Shown: positions 18,168-27,788, counted from the stretch's first letter. The stretch: DNA of 64,000 bases from Peptostreptococcus sp. D1 (GCF_900112955.1 NZ_FONP01000007.1:45435-109434), one strand, 5' to 3'. Notes: generated by a model from the letters alone, not told the origin. Made by a program: numbers and translations.

Positions 18168-18590
18168 CTAAAACTTTTTATAATCCAGATAATTTTGTAA
18201 AATTATTACAGCTGCTAATTTATCAATGACTTTTTTTCTATTTTTTCTACTGATATCTCCATCGATTAAAACCCTTTGTGCAGACACTGTTGTGAGCCTT
18301 TCATCCCAGAATTCAACCTTGATTTTCAACTCATATTCTATCAATTCGCAAAATTTCTTCACTAATTCGGCCTGAGGCCCTATTGTGCCATTCATGTTTT
18401 TAGGCAATCCTGACACAATTAGATTTACATTTTGCTCATCTATTATCTTTTTTAATTCTTCTAAATCTTTTTTTTTGCTTTTTCTATGGATAGTTGTAAC
18501 ACCTTGTGCTGTTATTCCCAGCATATCACTAACAGCCACGCCTATTGTGTTGTTACCAATATCCAGTCCCATTATTCTTCCAGTTAGCAT
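18168..18590 (-). CDS. ruvX: Holliday junction resolvase-like protein RuvX/YqgF
   Basis: 140 residues with an RNase H-like fold. Seen motifs are [16 protein letters not shown] (catalytic Asp at the start), [16 protein letters not shown] and [17 protein letters not shown]. Implicated in 16S rRNA 5'-end processing. In Firmicutes it forms the alaS-ireB-ruvX cluster; here one additional gene lies between ireB and ruvX. AGGAG precedes the ATG. Confidence 0.92.
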   Translation of the reverse strand: MLTGRIMGLDIGNNTIGVAVSDMLGITAQGVTTIHRKSKKKDLEELKKIIDEQNVNLIVSGLPKNMNGTIGPQAELVKKFCELIEYELKIKVEFWDERLTTVSAQRVLIDGDISRKNRKKVIDKLAAVIILQNYLDYKKF

Positions 18591-18599
18591 TAAAATCTC

Positions 18600-18692
18600 C
18601 TATTATGTTTATTAATATTTATTGTTTTTATCAACGTTATTGTCTTTATTAATATTTGTTAATGTTTATTAATTTTTATTGTTTTTTCAATA
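18600..18692. repeat. Low-complexity TTTATTAAT repeat
   Basis: Repeated variants of TATTAATATTTATTG and TTTATTAATTTTTATTG fill the gap between ruvX and the upstream gene. No gene is seen. Confidence 0.5.
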
Positions 18693-18694
18693 TA

Positions 18695-20965
18695 TTACTC
18701 TATACTACTCTCTGTCTTTTCTTTGTATTCAATAACCATAATAATGACAATAGGAACAATCAAATACAAGGAATCTGTTGCCGCTGAAATTATTCCTGAA
18801 TCGTTAACCAATAGTGTCACAAGACATCCTACGATTATAGACAAAAATCCCTTGTAAACATATGGGTATCTATTCTTTATCGCACCAGAAAATTTACTAG
18901 GTCTAAATATAGCTATTGATAGCAGCAAAAGGGCTACCAAAAGCAGATTTACCCAGATTGTAGTTTGGGCAAGCAAAATATTCATCTCAATTTTTCTTAG
19001 AAATACATTTGCTATTTCCATAGGTCCATTAACCATGATTCGATTGACAAAATTGCCCAAATGTGAGCCTATGTTTAGAACTATATCCGCAACGGCAAAT
19101 ACAACGACCAACAGTATTGTTGCCAATAGAATCAGCACACATTTTTTTATATCTACTTTCGCATTATTTATCAACAAAATATATACCAGAAACGCAATCA
19201 TTCCTGAAATAGCACCTCCGACATTAGCCCCCATCGAAGGATATGCAGAAATAAATAACACACCCATCAAAAGTATTCCAATTATCCACTTAGGAAATTT
19301 TTTATACTCAAGTATAACAGAGAATCCCAATATGGCACTACCTATGACAACACCCTCATATTCATTTCCAATACCGTAATATCTGGCTGCTACCATAGGA
19401 TCGTAACTCATAATATTGCTTTCCATTAAAGGTGTTTCAAAAAAAGCATCCAGGCATATCACAGCTATCATTATCAGAGAATATAGACCAAGCTGTTTTA
19501 TGTCATCCTTTTTAAATATTATTTTAGGCACTAAATAATAAATAATAGAAAAAAACACTATTGAAAGAGAAATCATCGGCTTTGAGCTAGATTGAAGCAT
19601 AGGTGCACTCAAAAATGCCAATGGCATAATCAGCCCCAGCTTTGAAGCCTCTTTCAATGTATATATTATCCTATCTCTAAATCTTATCGGAATTCTATTC
19701 TTTTGCCATAATGAAATGACAGCTGCAATGATAACAATCGATATTAACGAAACGTAAATATTTATCACAGACATTCTTATTGAAGATATAGAAACAATTT
19801 TTTCAAAATCCTTTAATAAATAATCAATATTTCCATTTTTCTCCAATGAAGTAAGCTTTTTACCTATCATTTCTTCATTTTTAAGTCCAAATCTGTTTAA
19901 TATTTCTGCACCAAAATCGACATTTGATATTATTCCAGCTCTTCTCGTAGTGGCTGAATTCAACAGACCAAACCCACCATCAGACATATCGAACCTTATT
20001 ATCGGAGTGAGTTTTTTATTGTTTATATACTCTAGATTGCTGGGGTATGAACTCATAACATAAACAGTATCATTTTTACCTACAATACTGAATACATAGT
20101 CTAGATAATCACTTATTTTATTGTAAATAGAAAACTTCATTTTTTTATAGGTTTTATTATTCAAATTCATTTTGTATTTATCTAGTCTATATGTATCACC
20201 TGTGTTTACATACAACAAATCAGATTCATCATAGTATTTTTGAGTTTCTTTTTTTAGTTTTTCGTAGTCAGTAGAAATTCCAAAAGGAAAATTTGTATCT
20301 TTTTTGTTAATATCATCAGTATTTCCACTAAATAATCTACCCTTTGAATCCATAAAGGTCAAACAAAAATCTCTATTTTTGACTATTTGACCATTTTCAA
20401 AATAATCATTATTACCAATAACAGAAATTTTTTTACCATTTGCATTTATAGTTTCTCCAAGATAACCTATCTTAGATTTGTAATCTCCACTTGTCAAATT
20501 GACGAAATCTACATTATTAATATTTACTAAATTAATCTTACCTGCCTTCCAGCCTGTTGCCGATTTATATAGCTTTGCACCTTCTAAAGTATCATTAAAG
20601 TTAAGCTCTAAATCAGAGCTAATGTTTGCTCGTGTACTTGCTCCCATGGTTGCAAAATTTCTTTTATCATCGTAGCCTTTGTCACCTCTGATATTCATCA
20701 GTGCAACATAACCACTTGATTTCAATTTGGTTCTAATAAACTTTATATTATTAAAATTTTCTAAATTAGTTCTGCTAATATCTACTACAATAACTTTTCC
20801 ACCGTTTTTAGCTGTATTATTGTCAGCCTCCTTATCAAGACTCCCCTTAGAAATGGCTCTTTCCGTTGATAGCTGAATTTTTGTATTGGAATTAGCAAGG
20901 CTTGTAATTGAAATTGAGAATATCATCATAAACGACAATATTATAGACGTCATTTTTCTTAACAT
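18695..20965 (-). CDS. Large exported/polytopic membrane protein, alkaline-phosphatase-like N-domain
   Basis: 757 residues, unnamed family. A signal peptide (cleavage near SLAN) leads into an extracytoplasmic domain of about 370 residues. Its layout (VIVVDISRTNLENF at the start, ALMNIRG, ATMGASTRAN) recalls the alkaline-phosphatase-like domain of some clostridial membrane proteins. The C-terminal half has about ten membrane segments with the polar motifs YYGIGNEYEG, SMGANVGGAISG and VNDSGIISAATDS. I cannot name a substrate. The start at 20965 is chosen because GAGGGAGAAA precedes it; the frame upstream runs into the ireB gene. Confidence 0.7.
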   Translation of the reverse strand: MLRKMTSIILSFMMIFSISITSLANSNTKIQLSTERAISKGSLDKEADNNTAKNGGKVIVVDISRTNLENFNNIKFIRTKLKSSGYVALMNIRGDKGYDDKRNFATMGASTRANISSDLELNFNDTLEGAKLYKSATGWKAGKINLVNINNVDFVNLTSGDYKSKIGYLGETINANGKKISVIGNNDYFENGQIVKNRDFCLTFMDSKGRLFSGNTDDINKKDTNFPFGISTDYEKLKKETQKYYDESDLLYVNTGDTYRLDKYKMNLNNKTYKKMKFSIYNKISDYLDYVFSIVGKNDTVYVMSSYPSNLEYINNKKLTPIIRFDMSDGGFGLLNSATTRRAGIISNVDFGAEILNRFGLKNEEMIGKKLTSLEKNGNIDYLLKDFEKIVSISSIRMSVINIYVSLISIVIIAAVISLWQKNRIPIRFRDRIIYTLKEASKLGLIMPLAFLSAPMLQSSSKPMISLSIVFFSIIYYLVPKIIFKKDDIKQLGLYSLIMIAVICLDAFFETPLMESNIMSYDPMVAARYYGIGNEYEGVVIGSAILGFSVILEYKKFPKWIIGILLMGVLFISAYPSMGANVGGAISGMIAFLVYILLINNAKVDIKKCVLILLATILLVVVFAVADIVLNIGSHLGNFVNRIMVNGPMEIANVFLRKIEMNILLAQTTIWVNLLLVALLLLSIAIFRPSKFSGAIKNRYPYVYKGFLSIIVGCLVTLLVNDSGIISAATDSLYLIVPIVIIMVIEYKEKTESSIE

Positions 20966-20978
20966 TTTCTCCCTCTCA

Positions 20979-21239
20979 TTACCTCTCAAGTTTTAAATAT
21001 GTTGATATTACTTCTTCCAATATTTCATCTCTTTCGAATCTCTTTATCGCTGCTCTGGCATTATTGTAACTAGTAATATAGCTAGAATCACCTGATAAAA
21101 GATAGCCTATTATCTGATTTACCGGATTATACCCTTTCTCATAAAGAGAATCATAAACGTATTTAATAGTCTCTGAAACATTCATTTTATCATCATTCAA
21201 GCCTTCAAATTGCATTGTATAATCTAATTCGTTGTCCAT
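20979..21239 (-). CDS. ireB: IreB family regulatory protein (UPF0297)
   Basis: 86 residues, all-helical small protein. The sequence MDNELDYTMQFEG near the start, then SETIKYVYDSLYEKGYNPV and QIIGYLLSGDSSYIT, is typical. In enterococci IreB is phosphorylated by the PASTA kinase IreK and restrains cephalosporin resistance. The N-terminal threonine region (DYTMQF) is retained. GGAGG lies eight bases before the ATG. Position after alaS is the standard Firmicutes arrangement. Confidence 0.93.
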   Translation of the reverse strand: MDNELDYTMQFEGLNDDKMNVSETIKYVYDSLYEKGYNPVNQIIGYLLSGDSSYITSYNNARAAIKRFERDEILEEVISTYLKLER

Positions 21240-21382
21240 TTTTTATTCCTCCCATATCATAATTTAGAAAATACTTTTGTATTTTCTTACAATAAATTTT
21301 ACAATAAAAACAACATTTTATCAAGGAAATAAGAATATTATTATTTCTAATTGCATTAAAATTAGCCATTTGTAAGCTATTC

Positions 21383-21413
21383 AAAAAAGTAGAGGGCAAA
21401 TTTGCCCTCCTAC
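21383..21413 (-). terminator. Terminator after alaS
   Basis: The arms GTAGAGGGCA and TGCCCTCCTAC (21389-21413) form a GC-rich stem. The minus strand continues with six T. The downstream ireB gene would therefore need its own promoter or read-through. Confidence 0.8.
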
Positions 21414-21486
21414 TCAGCTTTTTTCTGTATAATTTTTGCTCCTCTTTCACAAATCGTGTAACGAATCTGTTGACATTTAAGATTTT

Positions 21487-24123
21487 TTATCCAATTTGGG
21501 ATTCAACTACTGCTTTTGCAGCTTCAAATGCCTCATCAATTTTTGAAATATCGACACCACCAGCTTGTGCCATATTAGGTCTACCTCCACCTTTGCCTCC
21601 AGTTACCTTTGCAACCTCACGAACTAGATTACCAGCATGAACTCCTTTATCAATTGCACCCTTACTAGCAGTTGCTACAAAGCTTAATTTCCCTTCATTT
21701 ACACTTGATACCACAGCTACTCCATTTTCAACCCTATCTCTAAGATTATCAGCTGCTTCTCTTAATGTATCATTGTCAATTGCTTCATATTTGTTTGTAA
21801 TCAATGCTACACCATTAATCTCAATTTTATTTTTCAATGCTTCAGCTGCACTTTCCATGCTCAGCTTTGTTTTTAAAGAATGTAATTCTCTTTCCAATTC
21901 CTTGTTCTCATCTGTTAAGGAAGCTGCCTTTTTGTACAAATTATCTTCTCTTGTCTTCAATACTTCGGCCACATTTTCAAGCAAGGAATCCTTTTCTAAA
22001 ATATAGTTATATACTGCTCTACCTGTGATAGCTTCAATTCTTCTAACACCTGCAGCAACTCCTCCCTCTGACAAAATCTTAAATAATCCAACCTCAGAAG
22101 TATTTTTTAAATGAGTTCCTCCACAAAGCTCTATTGATGCCTCGCCCATTTTAACAACTCTTACAACATCTCCATATTTTTCACCAAATAATGCTGTCGC
22201 ACCCATTTCTTTTGCTTCTTCAATATTCATCTGGTAGTCAGTTATTTCTATAGAATCCAACACAAATGAATTTACTATTTTTTCTATCTCACTCAATTCT
22301 TCCTTTGAAATTGGCTCAAAATGCGTTATATCAAATCTTAATCTATCTGGCTCAACAAGAGATCCTGCCTGATTAACGTGCTCTCCCAAAACCATTTTTA
22401 ATGCCTTATGAAGCAAATGTGTTGCAGAGTGATTTCTTGCAGCGTCCATTCTCAAGCTCTTATTTACGTGAGTATATACTTTGTCTCCTAACCCAAAATG
22501 ACCACTTTCGACATAACCAATATGCTTAATGCTTCCATTTGCTCCTTTAATAGTATCAATAACTTTGAAAATACCTTGATCAGAATCAATAATTCCCTTA
22601 TCACCAACCTGACCACCACCATTTGCATAAAAAGTAGTTTCATCCAACACTATTTCGGCTTCGCTACCTTCTTCAATATTATCAACAAGTTGATTTTCAA
22701 AGACAATGGCTTTAATTTTTGCTTCTCTTGAAAGCTCAAAATATCCCTTGAATTGAGAGCTTGCCTCTTCCAAAGAAGCAAGAGGATCTTCTTTCCAAGC
22801 ATCGCCCTCACGATTTCCTCTTGCAGCTCTTGCTCTATCCTTTTGAGCCTGCATCTCTTTTTCAAAGCCTTCTTGATCTAGAGTTAAGCCTTCATCTTCC
22901 AGTATCTCCAAAGTCAAATCTATTGGAAATCCATATGTATCATAAAGCTTAAATGCCATCTCACCAGTTATTTCATTTCCATTGCTTTTAATTACTTCCT
23001 CTGTATATCCCTTTAGGATTTCAAGTCCCTGTCCAAGTGTTTCGGCAAACTTTTCTTCTTCTATGCCTATAACCTTTTTGATATATGATTTTTTCTCTAC
23101 TAGCTCAGGATAAGCCTCACCAGAGGTTTTCGCAACCTCTTCCATCAATTCCTGTAGGAACGGACGATCAATTCCCAAAAGCTTTCCATGTCTAGCAGCT
23201 CTTCTTAGAAGTCTTCTCAGCACGTATCCTCTGCCTTCATTCGATGGCAATATTCCATCCCCTACCATAAATGATACAGATCTGATATGATCAGTTATTA
23301 TCCTTATCGATTTATCGTTTGCCGGATTTTCACCATATTTCTTCCCTGCAATCTCAGTAACCTTGTTCAATATTTGTTGAATTGTGTCGACTTCAAATAT
23401 TGTATCTACATCCTGCATAACGCACCCAATTCTTTCAAGTCCCATTCCAGTATCTATATTTTTATGTTCAAGGTCTTGGTATGTGCCATCCTCTTGTCTA
23501 TCAAACTGTGTAAATACAAGATTCCAAAACTCAAGATATCTATCACAGTCACAGCCTGGTTTGCAATCTTCACATCCGCAGCCGTACTTTTCGCCCTTAT
23601 CAAAGTATATTTCTGAACATGGACCACATGGACCCAATCCTATTTCCCAGAAGTTATCGTCTTTTCCAAGTCTCACGATTTTTTCCTTTGGAAAACCAAT
23701 CTCTTTTTCCCAAAGCTCAAAAGCCTCATCATCACTTTCATACACAGTTACCCAAAGCCTTTCCTCTGGTATTTGAAGCCATTCAGTGATAAATTCCCAA
23801 GACCAATGTATTGCGTCATGTTTGAAATAATCACCGAATGAGAAATTACCCATCATTTCAAAAAAAGTTGCATGACGTGCAGTTACACCAACATTTTCAA
23901 TATCACCAGTTCTTATACATTTTTGAACAGTACACATTCTATTTTTAGGTGGCTTTTCTACTCCTGAAAAATAGTTTTTCAATGGAGCCATACCAGAGTT
24001 TATCAATAGAAGTGACTTATCATTACTAGGAACAAGTGAATGTGATTTTGCTATGTAGTGCCCCTTAGCTTCAAAAAAATCCTTGTACATCTTTCTCAAT
24101 TCATTAAGACCCAATTTTTTCAT
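21487..24123 (-). CDS. alaS: Alanine--tRNA ligase
   Basis: 878 residues, full length. The class II catalytic core (residues about 1-240) has GMAPLKNYFSG and ARHATFFEMMGNFSFGDYFK. The editing domain carries HSATHLLHKAL and CGGTHLKNTSEVG, which bind zinc and clear mischarged serine or glycine. A coiled coil and the C-terminal DHHA1 region (GKGGGRPNMAQAGG) follow. GGAGG precedes the ATG. Expression is controlled by a T-box leader that starts some 310 bases upstream. Confidence 0.97.
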   Translation of the reverse strand: MKKLGLNELRKMYKDFFEAKGHYIAKSHSLVPSNDKSLLLINSGMAPLKNYFSGVEKPPKNRMCTVQKCIRTGDIENVGVTARHATFFEMMGNFSFGDYFKHDAIHWSWEFITEWLQIPEERLWVTVYESDDEAFELWEKEIGFPKEKIVRLGKDDNFWEIGLGPCGPCSEIYFDKGEKYGCGCEDCKPGCDCDRYLEFWNLVFTQFDRQEDGTYQDLEHKNIDTGMGLERIGCVMQDVDTIFEVDTIQQILNKVTEIAGKKYGENPANDKSIRIITDHIRSVSFMVGDGILPSNEGRGYVLRRLLRRAARHGKLLGIDRPFLQELMEEVAKTSGEAYPELVEKKSYIKKVIGIEEEKFAETLGQGLEILKGYTEEVIKSNGNEITGEMAFKLYDTYGFPIDLTLEILEDEGLTLDQEGFEKEMQAQKDRARAARGNREGDAWKEDPLASLEEASSQFKGYFELSREAKIKAIVFENQLVDNIEEGSEAEIVLDETTFYANGGGQVGDKGIIDSDQGIFKVIDTIKGANGSIKHIGYVESGHFGLGDKVYTHVNKSLRMDAARNHSATHLLHKALKMVLGEHVNQAGSLVEPDRLRFDITHFEPISKEELSEIEKIVNSFVLDSIEITDYQMNIEEAKEMGATALFGEKYGDVVRVVKMGEASIELCGGTHLKNTSEVGLFKILSEGGVAAGVRRIEAITGRAVYNYILEKDSLLENVAEVLKTREDNLYKKAASLTDENKELERELHSLKTKLSMESAAEALKNKIEINGVALITNKYEAIDNDTLREAADNLRDRVENGVAVVSSVNEGKLSFVATASKGAIDKGVHAGNLVREVAKVTGGKGGGRPNMAQAGGVDISKIDEAFEAAKAVVESQIG

Positions 24124-24167
24124 AATTTACCTCCAATAACATATTCATAATTTCTAATAAAATCTAA

Positions 24168-24440
24168 TAAAAAAGCCCCTGTATTACTACAGGGGCGTGG
24201 ATACGCGGTACCACCCTGATTACCGACAAAATCGGCATCTCATTAACTTTAACGCGGCAAACGGTCTATTATACTACTATTTCAAATAGACTACTCCAAG
24301 ACTGCTTCAGAAACTATTTCCAAGGTATTTCCAGCATCAACCTCTCTCTATTGAAAAATCATTACCTACTACTTCTCTTCTCAGTATTTATCATTAGATG
24401 TTCTTCACTAAATAACAAATCGTAATTTCTCACGAATTAT
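24168..24440 (-). ncRNA. T-box riboswitch (tRNA-Ala) upstream of alaS
   Basis: The minus strand shows the T-box core GGTGGTACCGCG (complement at about 24204-24215), followed by a terminator stem CCCCTGTA/TACAGGGG ending in a T-run (24168-24195). Upstream are conserved leader elements (AGAGAG, GGTTGATG). The codon GCA for alanine sits in TGAAGCAGTC (complement of 24303-24305) at the expected specifier position before CTTGGAG. Uncharged tRNA-Ala would favour the antiterminator and raise alaS expression. The specifier assignment is by pattern and not by folding. Confidence 0.92.
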
Positions 24441-24450
24441 TAAATCCATA

Positions 24451-24477
24451 ATTATAATAGATATGATACATCATATC
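24451..24477 (-). promoter_or_regulatory. alaS promoter -10 box with an overlapping perfect palindrome
   Basis: A TATAAT box on the minus strand (24451-24456) lies just upstream of the T-box leader. Directly upstream of it, the palindrome GATATGATACATCATATC (24460-24477; eight-base arms, two-base centre) occupies the spacer and -35 region. This could be an operator for a second layer of control. No regulator is assigned. Confidence 0.5.
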
Positions 24478-24598
24478 CGATTAATTAGCAATATTTTTTT
24501 ATAAAATTTATTATTTTTTTCAAATACTTATTTAGTCTGTTTACTGACCTTTTCATTTACATTACACGAGTGATGCTCATGTGGCTATCAGCTTTAAA

Positions 24599-25681
24599 TT
24601 ATTCTATTATTCCACCACCAACCAATACATCGCCATCGTAAAATACCACACTCTGACCACTCGTAATTGCCCTTTGTGGTGTCTCAAAAGCTACCGAAAC
24701 TCTTCTGTCACCAATTTTCGTTACCGTAGCTTTTGAAAGCTTTGATGAGTACCTGATTTTTGAATCGACCACTCTAGGTGTTTCCATTTCATCTATATTC
24801 ATATCCAAGAAATTTACTTCACAGGCAATCAATTCACTCTTGAATAAGTCATCATTATCACCCAAAATGATAGAATTGTCCTCGCCATTAATACCTATAA
24901 CATAAGCTGGCTTACCAAAAGTAATTCCCAAGCCCTTTCTCTGACCAATAGTGTAACTGATTATACCATTATGCTCGCCTAATTTATTTCCATCAGAATC
25001 CAAGAAGCTTCCTTTTTTAACCTTTTTTTCAGAATGTGTCCTTAAAAATGCTTCATAATCTTGATCAGGTACAAAACATATATCCTGACTATCTGGTTTG
25101 TTATGCACTTCAAGCCCAATTTCTTCAGCAATTTTTCTAATAACAGGCTTATCAAAATTTCCTATTGGGAAAAGAATCCTCGCCATTTTCTTCTGATTAA
25201 GGTTATACATCATATATGTCTGGTCTTTTTTATCTGAGCTCGCTCTTTTCAATTCATATAAACCCTTTTCGTAATTGTATTCCATTCTTGCATAATGCCC
25301 CGTTGCAACGAAATCACAGTTAAGCTTGTCGGCTACTTCAAACATTTTTTCAAATTTTATATTTTTATTGCAAAATACACATGGATTTGGAGTTTTCCCC
25401 TCAAAATATTCATCAATAAATCTAGATACAACATCTTTTTTAAAATTATCCTGAAAATCGACAATGTGATGCTCAACCCCAAGTTTGTCTGCAACTTTTT
25501 TTGCATCAGCTATTGCCTGATTTTTATCATCATCTCCAGGCTCCCACAGCTTCATTGTGGCACCGACCACCTCATAACCGTCCTTTTGCAATAGATACGC
25601 TGCCACAGAGCTATCAACGCCTCCACTCATACCAAGCAAGACTCTTTTTTTCTTATTTAAAATTTCTCCACTTTCCTTCAA
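24599..25681 (-). CDS. mnmA: tRNA-specific 2-thiouridylase MnmA
   Basis: About 360 residues. Thiolates U34 of Lys, Glu and Gln tRNAs using ATP and persulfide sulfur. The PP-loop is LLGMSGGVDSSVAAYLL; the catalytic cysteines are in PNPCVFCNKNIKF and DSQDICFVPD. C-terminal beta-barrel domains follow. The start at 25681 is a TTG with GAGGTGA just upstream; the longer frame from a GTG at 25690 begins inside that site. The cysteine desulfurase that normally feeds it is not in this cluster. Confidence 0.95.
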   Translation of the reverse strand: MKESGEILNKKKRVLLGMSGGVDSSVAAYLLQKDGYEVVGATMKLWEPGDDDKNQAIADAKKVADKLGVEHHIVDFQDNFKKDVVSRFIDEYFEGKTPNPCVFCNKNIKFEKMFEVADKLNCDFVATGHYARMEYNYEKGLYELKRASSDKKDQTYMMYNLNQKKMARILFPIGNFDKPVIRKIAEEIGLEVHNKPDSQDICFVPDQDYEAFLRTHSEKKVKKGSFLDSDGNKLGEHNGIISYTIGQRKGLGITFGKPAYVIGINGEDNSIILGDNDDLFKSELIACEVNFLDMNIDEMETPRVVDSKIRYSSKLSKATVTKIGDRRVSVAFETPQRAITSGQSVVFYDGDVLVGGGIIE

Positions 25682-25764
25682 CGCAATCACCTCATATTCT
25701 TATACATTTATAAATTTATCTCTCATAATGTTTCTTATTAATGGTCAATTATACTCAATTAAAG

Positions 25765-25789
25765 CAAAAAAGAGCATTTAAGCTCTTTT
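25765..25789 (-). terminator. Terminator after the Rrf2-family gene
   Basis: The arms AAAAGAGC and GCTCTTTT with a six-base loop lie just past the stop of the upstream gene, with T-runs on both strands. mnmA therefore probably has its own promoter. Confidence 0.8.
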
Positions 25790-25803
25790 GATTCGATAAA
25801 ATA

Positions 25804-26259
25804 TTACATTTTATTTAGGATATCATCTGCCCTAAAATTAAAATTAGAATTAGAATTATAGTCATCTATCATATCTTGTAAAGAAATTGACACAGTCACA
25901 TTTTCTATTGCTTTTTTGATTTGTTCCCACACATACCTAGTAGAACATGAATCAAAGTTTTCGCACGCCTCGCTATCAAGCAGACATTCAGTGAACGCCA
26001 TATCGCCTTCAAGCACTCTAAGAATATCAGCTACAGTTATATCGCTCGCAGGCTTTGACAATAAATATCCACCCTGTGCACCTCTTACACTTCTTATCAA
26101 CCCAGCTTTTTTTAAAGTCGAAAAAATTTGTTCAAGATATTGATCAGAAATATTCTGCATTTTTGCTATATGCTTAAGCGAAACTGGTCCATCTACGGAA
26201 GAGTTTGCCAATTCAAACATAGCTTTAAGTCCATATTTACCCTTTGTAGATAACTTCAC
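25804..26259 (-). CDS. Rrf2-family regulator (IscR/CymR type)
   Basis: 151 residues. The N-terminal winged helix has STKGKYGLKAMFELA, then LKHIAKMQNISDQYLEQIFSTLKKAGLI and VRGAQGGYLL. A loop near residues 93-107 has three cysteines (CLLDSEACENFDSC), close in spacing to the iron-sulfur ligands of IscR, so it may sense Fe-S status or cysteine. In clostridia it usually precedes nifS-nifU-mnmA; here mnmA follows directly. Confidence 0.88.
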   Translation of the reverse strand: MKLSTKGKYGLKAMFELANSSVDGPVSLKHIAKMQNISDQYLEQIFSTLKKAGLIRSVRGAQGGYLLSKPASDITVADILRVLEGDMAFTECLLDSEACENFDSCSTRYVWEQIKKAIENVTVSISLQDMIDDYNSNSNFNFRADDILNKM

Positions 26260-26320
26260 TAATTACCACCTCACTTCGAACCAATCCCTAGTAAATAACT
26301 CAGAATTAGATTCTAAATAT

Positions 26321-26349
26321 ATAATATTATATCCTAGTAATATTGTCAA
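26321..26349 (-). promoter_or_regulatory. Sigma-A-type promoter of the Rrf2-family gene
   Basis: The minus strand has TTGACA (complement of 26344-26349), a 17-base spacer and TATTAT (complement of 26321-26326), about 60 bases before the start codon. The stretch after the -10, with AGAATCTAATTCT, is dyad-like and could hold a binding site for the gene product. Confidence 0.75.
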
Positions 26350-26392
26350 GATTAATTTGTTAATTTATTTCCTCTTTTTTGTTTATTTTCCA

Positions 26393-27655
26393 TTATTTTT
26401 TCTTTAGCTTTTTTAGAAAATCACTTATGGAATTTTCGAATTTATTGTTCTGTGGATCATAATAGACCCTACCTATCAAATTATTTGGCATATATGTTTG
26501 TTCCACGTAATGATTTTCATAGTTATGAGGATACTTATACGGAATATTTTCTTGATCAGATAGACTTTTTTTACTTGTCAAATCCTTTAAATAAATAGGA
26601 ATATCATCGTGAACCTCTGTATCCAGATCTGAAATTGCCTTATTTATCGCAATATAGGATGAATTTGATTTTGGTGAAGTCGCAAGTAGAATCGTGGCCT
26701 GCGAAAGTGGGATTCTAGCCTCTGGGAGTCCCAAGGATAGTGCGGCTTCAACACATGATCGAACTATAGTTATCGCATTAGGATATGCAAGACCAATATC
26801 CTCGCACGCAATAACCTGTAATCTTCTACATATACTTTCAAGATCTCCACCCTTTATCAATCTAGCTAAATAATATGTAGATGCATCCGGATCACTTCCT
26901 CTGATTGATTTTTGAAATGCGCTCAATAAGTTATAGTGATTATCCCCATCTCTATCAAAATTGTAATTTGTCGATAATTTCATTCTTTCTATTGATTCTA
27001 TTGAAATAAAAAGCTTACCATCCTTATTTAGCTTTGCATTATTTAGTGAAAGCTCAAGTATGTTTATCGCAGACCTCAAATCTCCACCAGAGGCAGCTGC
27101 AAGCTTGTACAGTGCACTGTCCTCTACAATGGCTTCTGTTACTGAGGCTTTATTTATCTTATGTAATAAATTCCTTAGTCCAACAACTATATCATCTGCC
27201 TTTAAAGCTTTGAATTCAATAACCACGCTTCTACTCAATATCGCATTATATACAAAATGATATGGATTTTCTGTAGTACTAGCAATCAAGGTTATTTCAC
27301 CGTTTTCAATAAACTCTAATATGGATTGCTGTTGCTTCTTATTAAAGCTTTGTATCTCATCAATATACAAAATCAACCCACTCTGAGCCTCCATAGTACC
27401 TATTTTAGAAATAACCTTTTTTACATCCTCAAGAGATGAATTGGATGCATTTATTTTATAAAAGCTTTTGCTCGCATTTTTTGATATTATTTCTGCTACA
27501 GTCGTTTTTCCAGTTCCAGGTGGACCAAAAAAAATCATATTTGGAAAATTATTGTTGTCTATCATATTATTAATAAGCTTGTCTTTACCAATAATATGAC
27601 TTTGACCGACCACTTCATCTATGGTCCTTGGTCTATATTTATCCGCCAATGGCAT
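26393..27655 (-). CDS. rarA: Replication-associated recombination protein A (RarA/MgsA)
   Basis: 420 residues, AAA+ ATPase of the clamp-loader clade that acts at stalled replication forks. The N-terminus is PLADKYRPRTIDEVVGQ, Walker A FGPPGTGKTTVAEII, Walker B LILYIDEIQSF, with sensor motif STTENPY. The C-terminal tetramerisation part follows (ARIPLSQATILLATSPKSNSSY). The start at 27655 has GAGG eight bases upstream; earlier in-frame starts overlap that site. Confidence 0.93.
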   Translation of the reverse strand: MPLADKYRPRTIDEVVGQSHIIGKDKLINNMIDNNNFPNMIFFGPPGTGKTTVAEIISKNASKSFYKINASNSSLEDVKKVISKIGTMEAQSGLILYIDEIQSFNKKQQQSILEFIENGEITLIASTTENPYHFVYNAILSRSVVIEFKALKADDIVVGLRNLLHKINKASVTEAIVEDSALYKLAAASGGDLRSAINILELSLNNAKLNKDGKLFISIESIERMKLSTNYNFDRDGDNHYNLLSAFQKSIRGSDPDASTYYLARLIKGGDLESICRRLQVIACEDIGLAYPNAITIVRSCVEAALSLGLPEARIPLSQATILLATSPKSNSSYIAINKAISDLDTEVHDDIPIYLKDLTSKKSLSDQENIPYKYPHNYENHYVEQTYMPNNLIGRVYYDPQNNKFENSISDFLKKLKKK

Positions 27656-27666
27656 ATTCATCACCT

Positions 27667-27788
27667 CGCAATAAAGGACTGCAAAGCGTGCAGTCCAAAT
27701 TACTATTATAAAAGCCTTCTCGCAATAAATCAGTGTTCTTTTCTAGCTCAACTGCAAACGCAGTCCAAATTACCACTATAAAAGCTTA
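27667..27788. repeat. Imperfect tandem repeat with two hairpins between codY and rarA
   Basis: Two related units share CTCGCAATAAA and GCAGTCCAAATTAC-TATAAAAGC. Each contains a small hairpin: GGACTGC/GCAGTCC at 27676-27696 and ACTGC/GCAGT at 27751-27764. They follow the codY stop. They may terminate or process the codY-rarA transcript, or be a decayed dispersed repeat. Confidence 0.6.
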
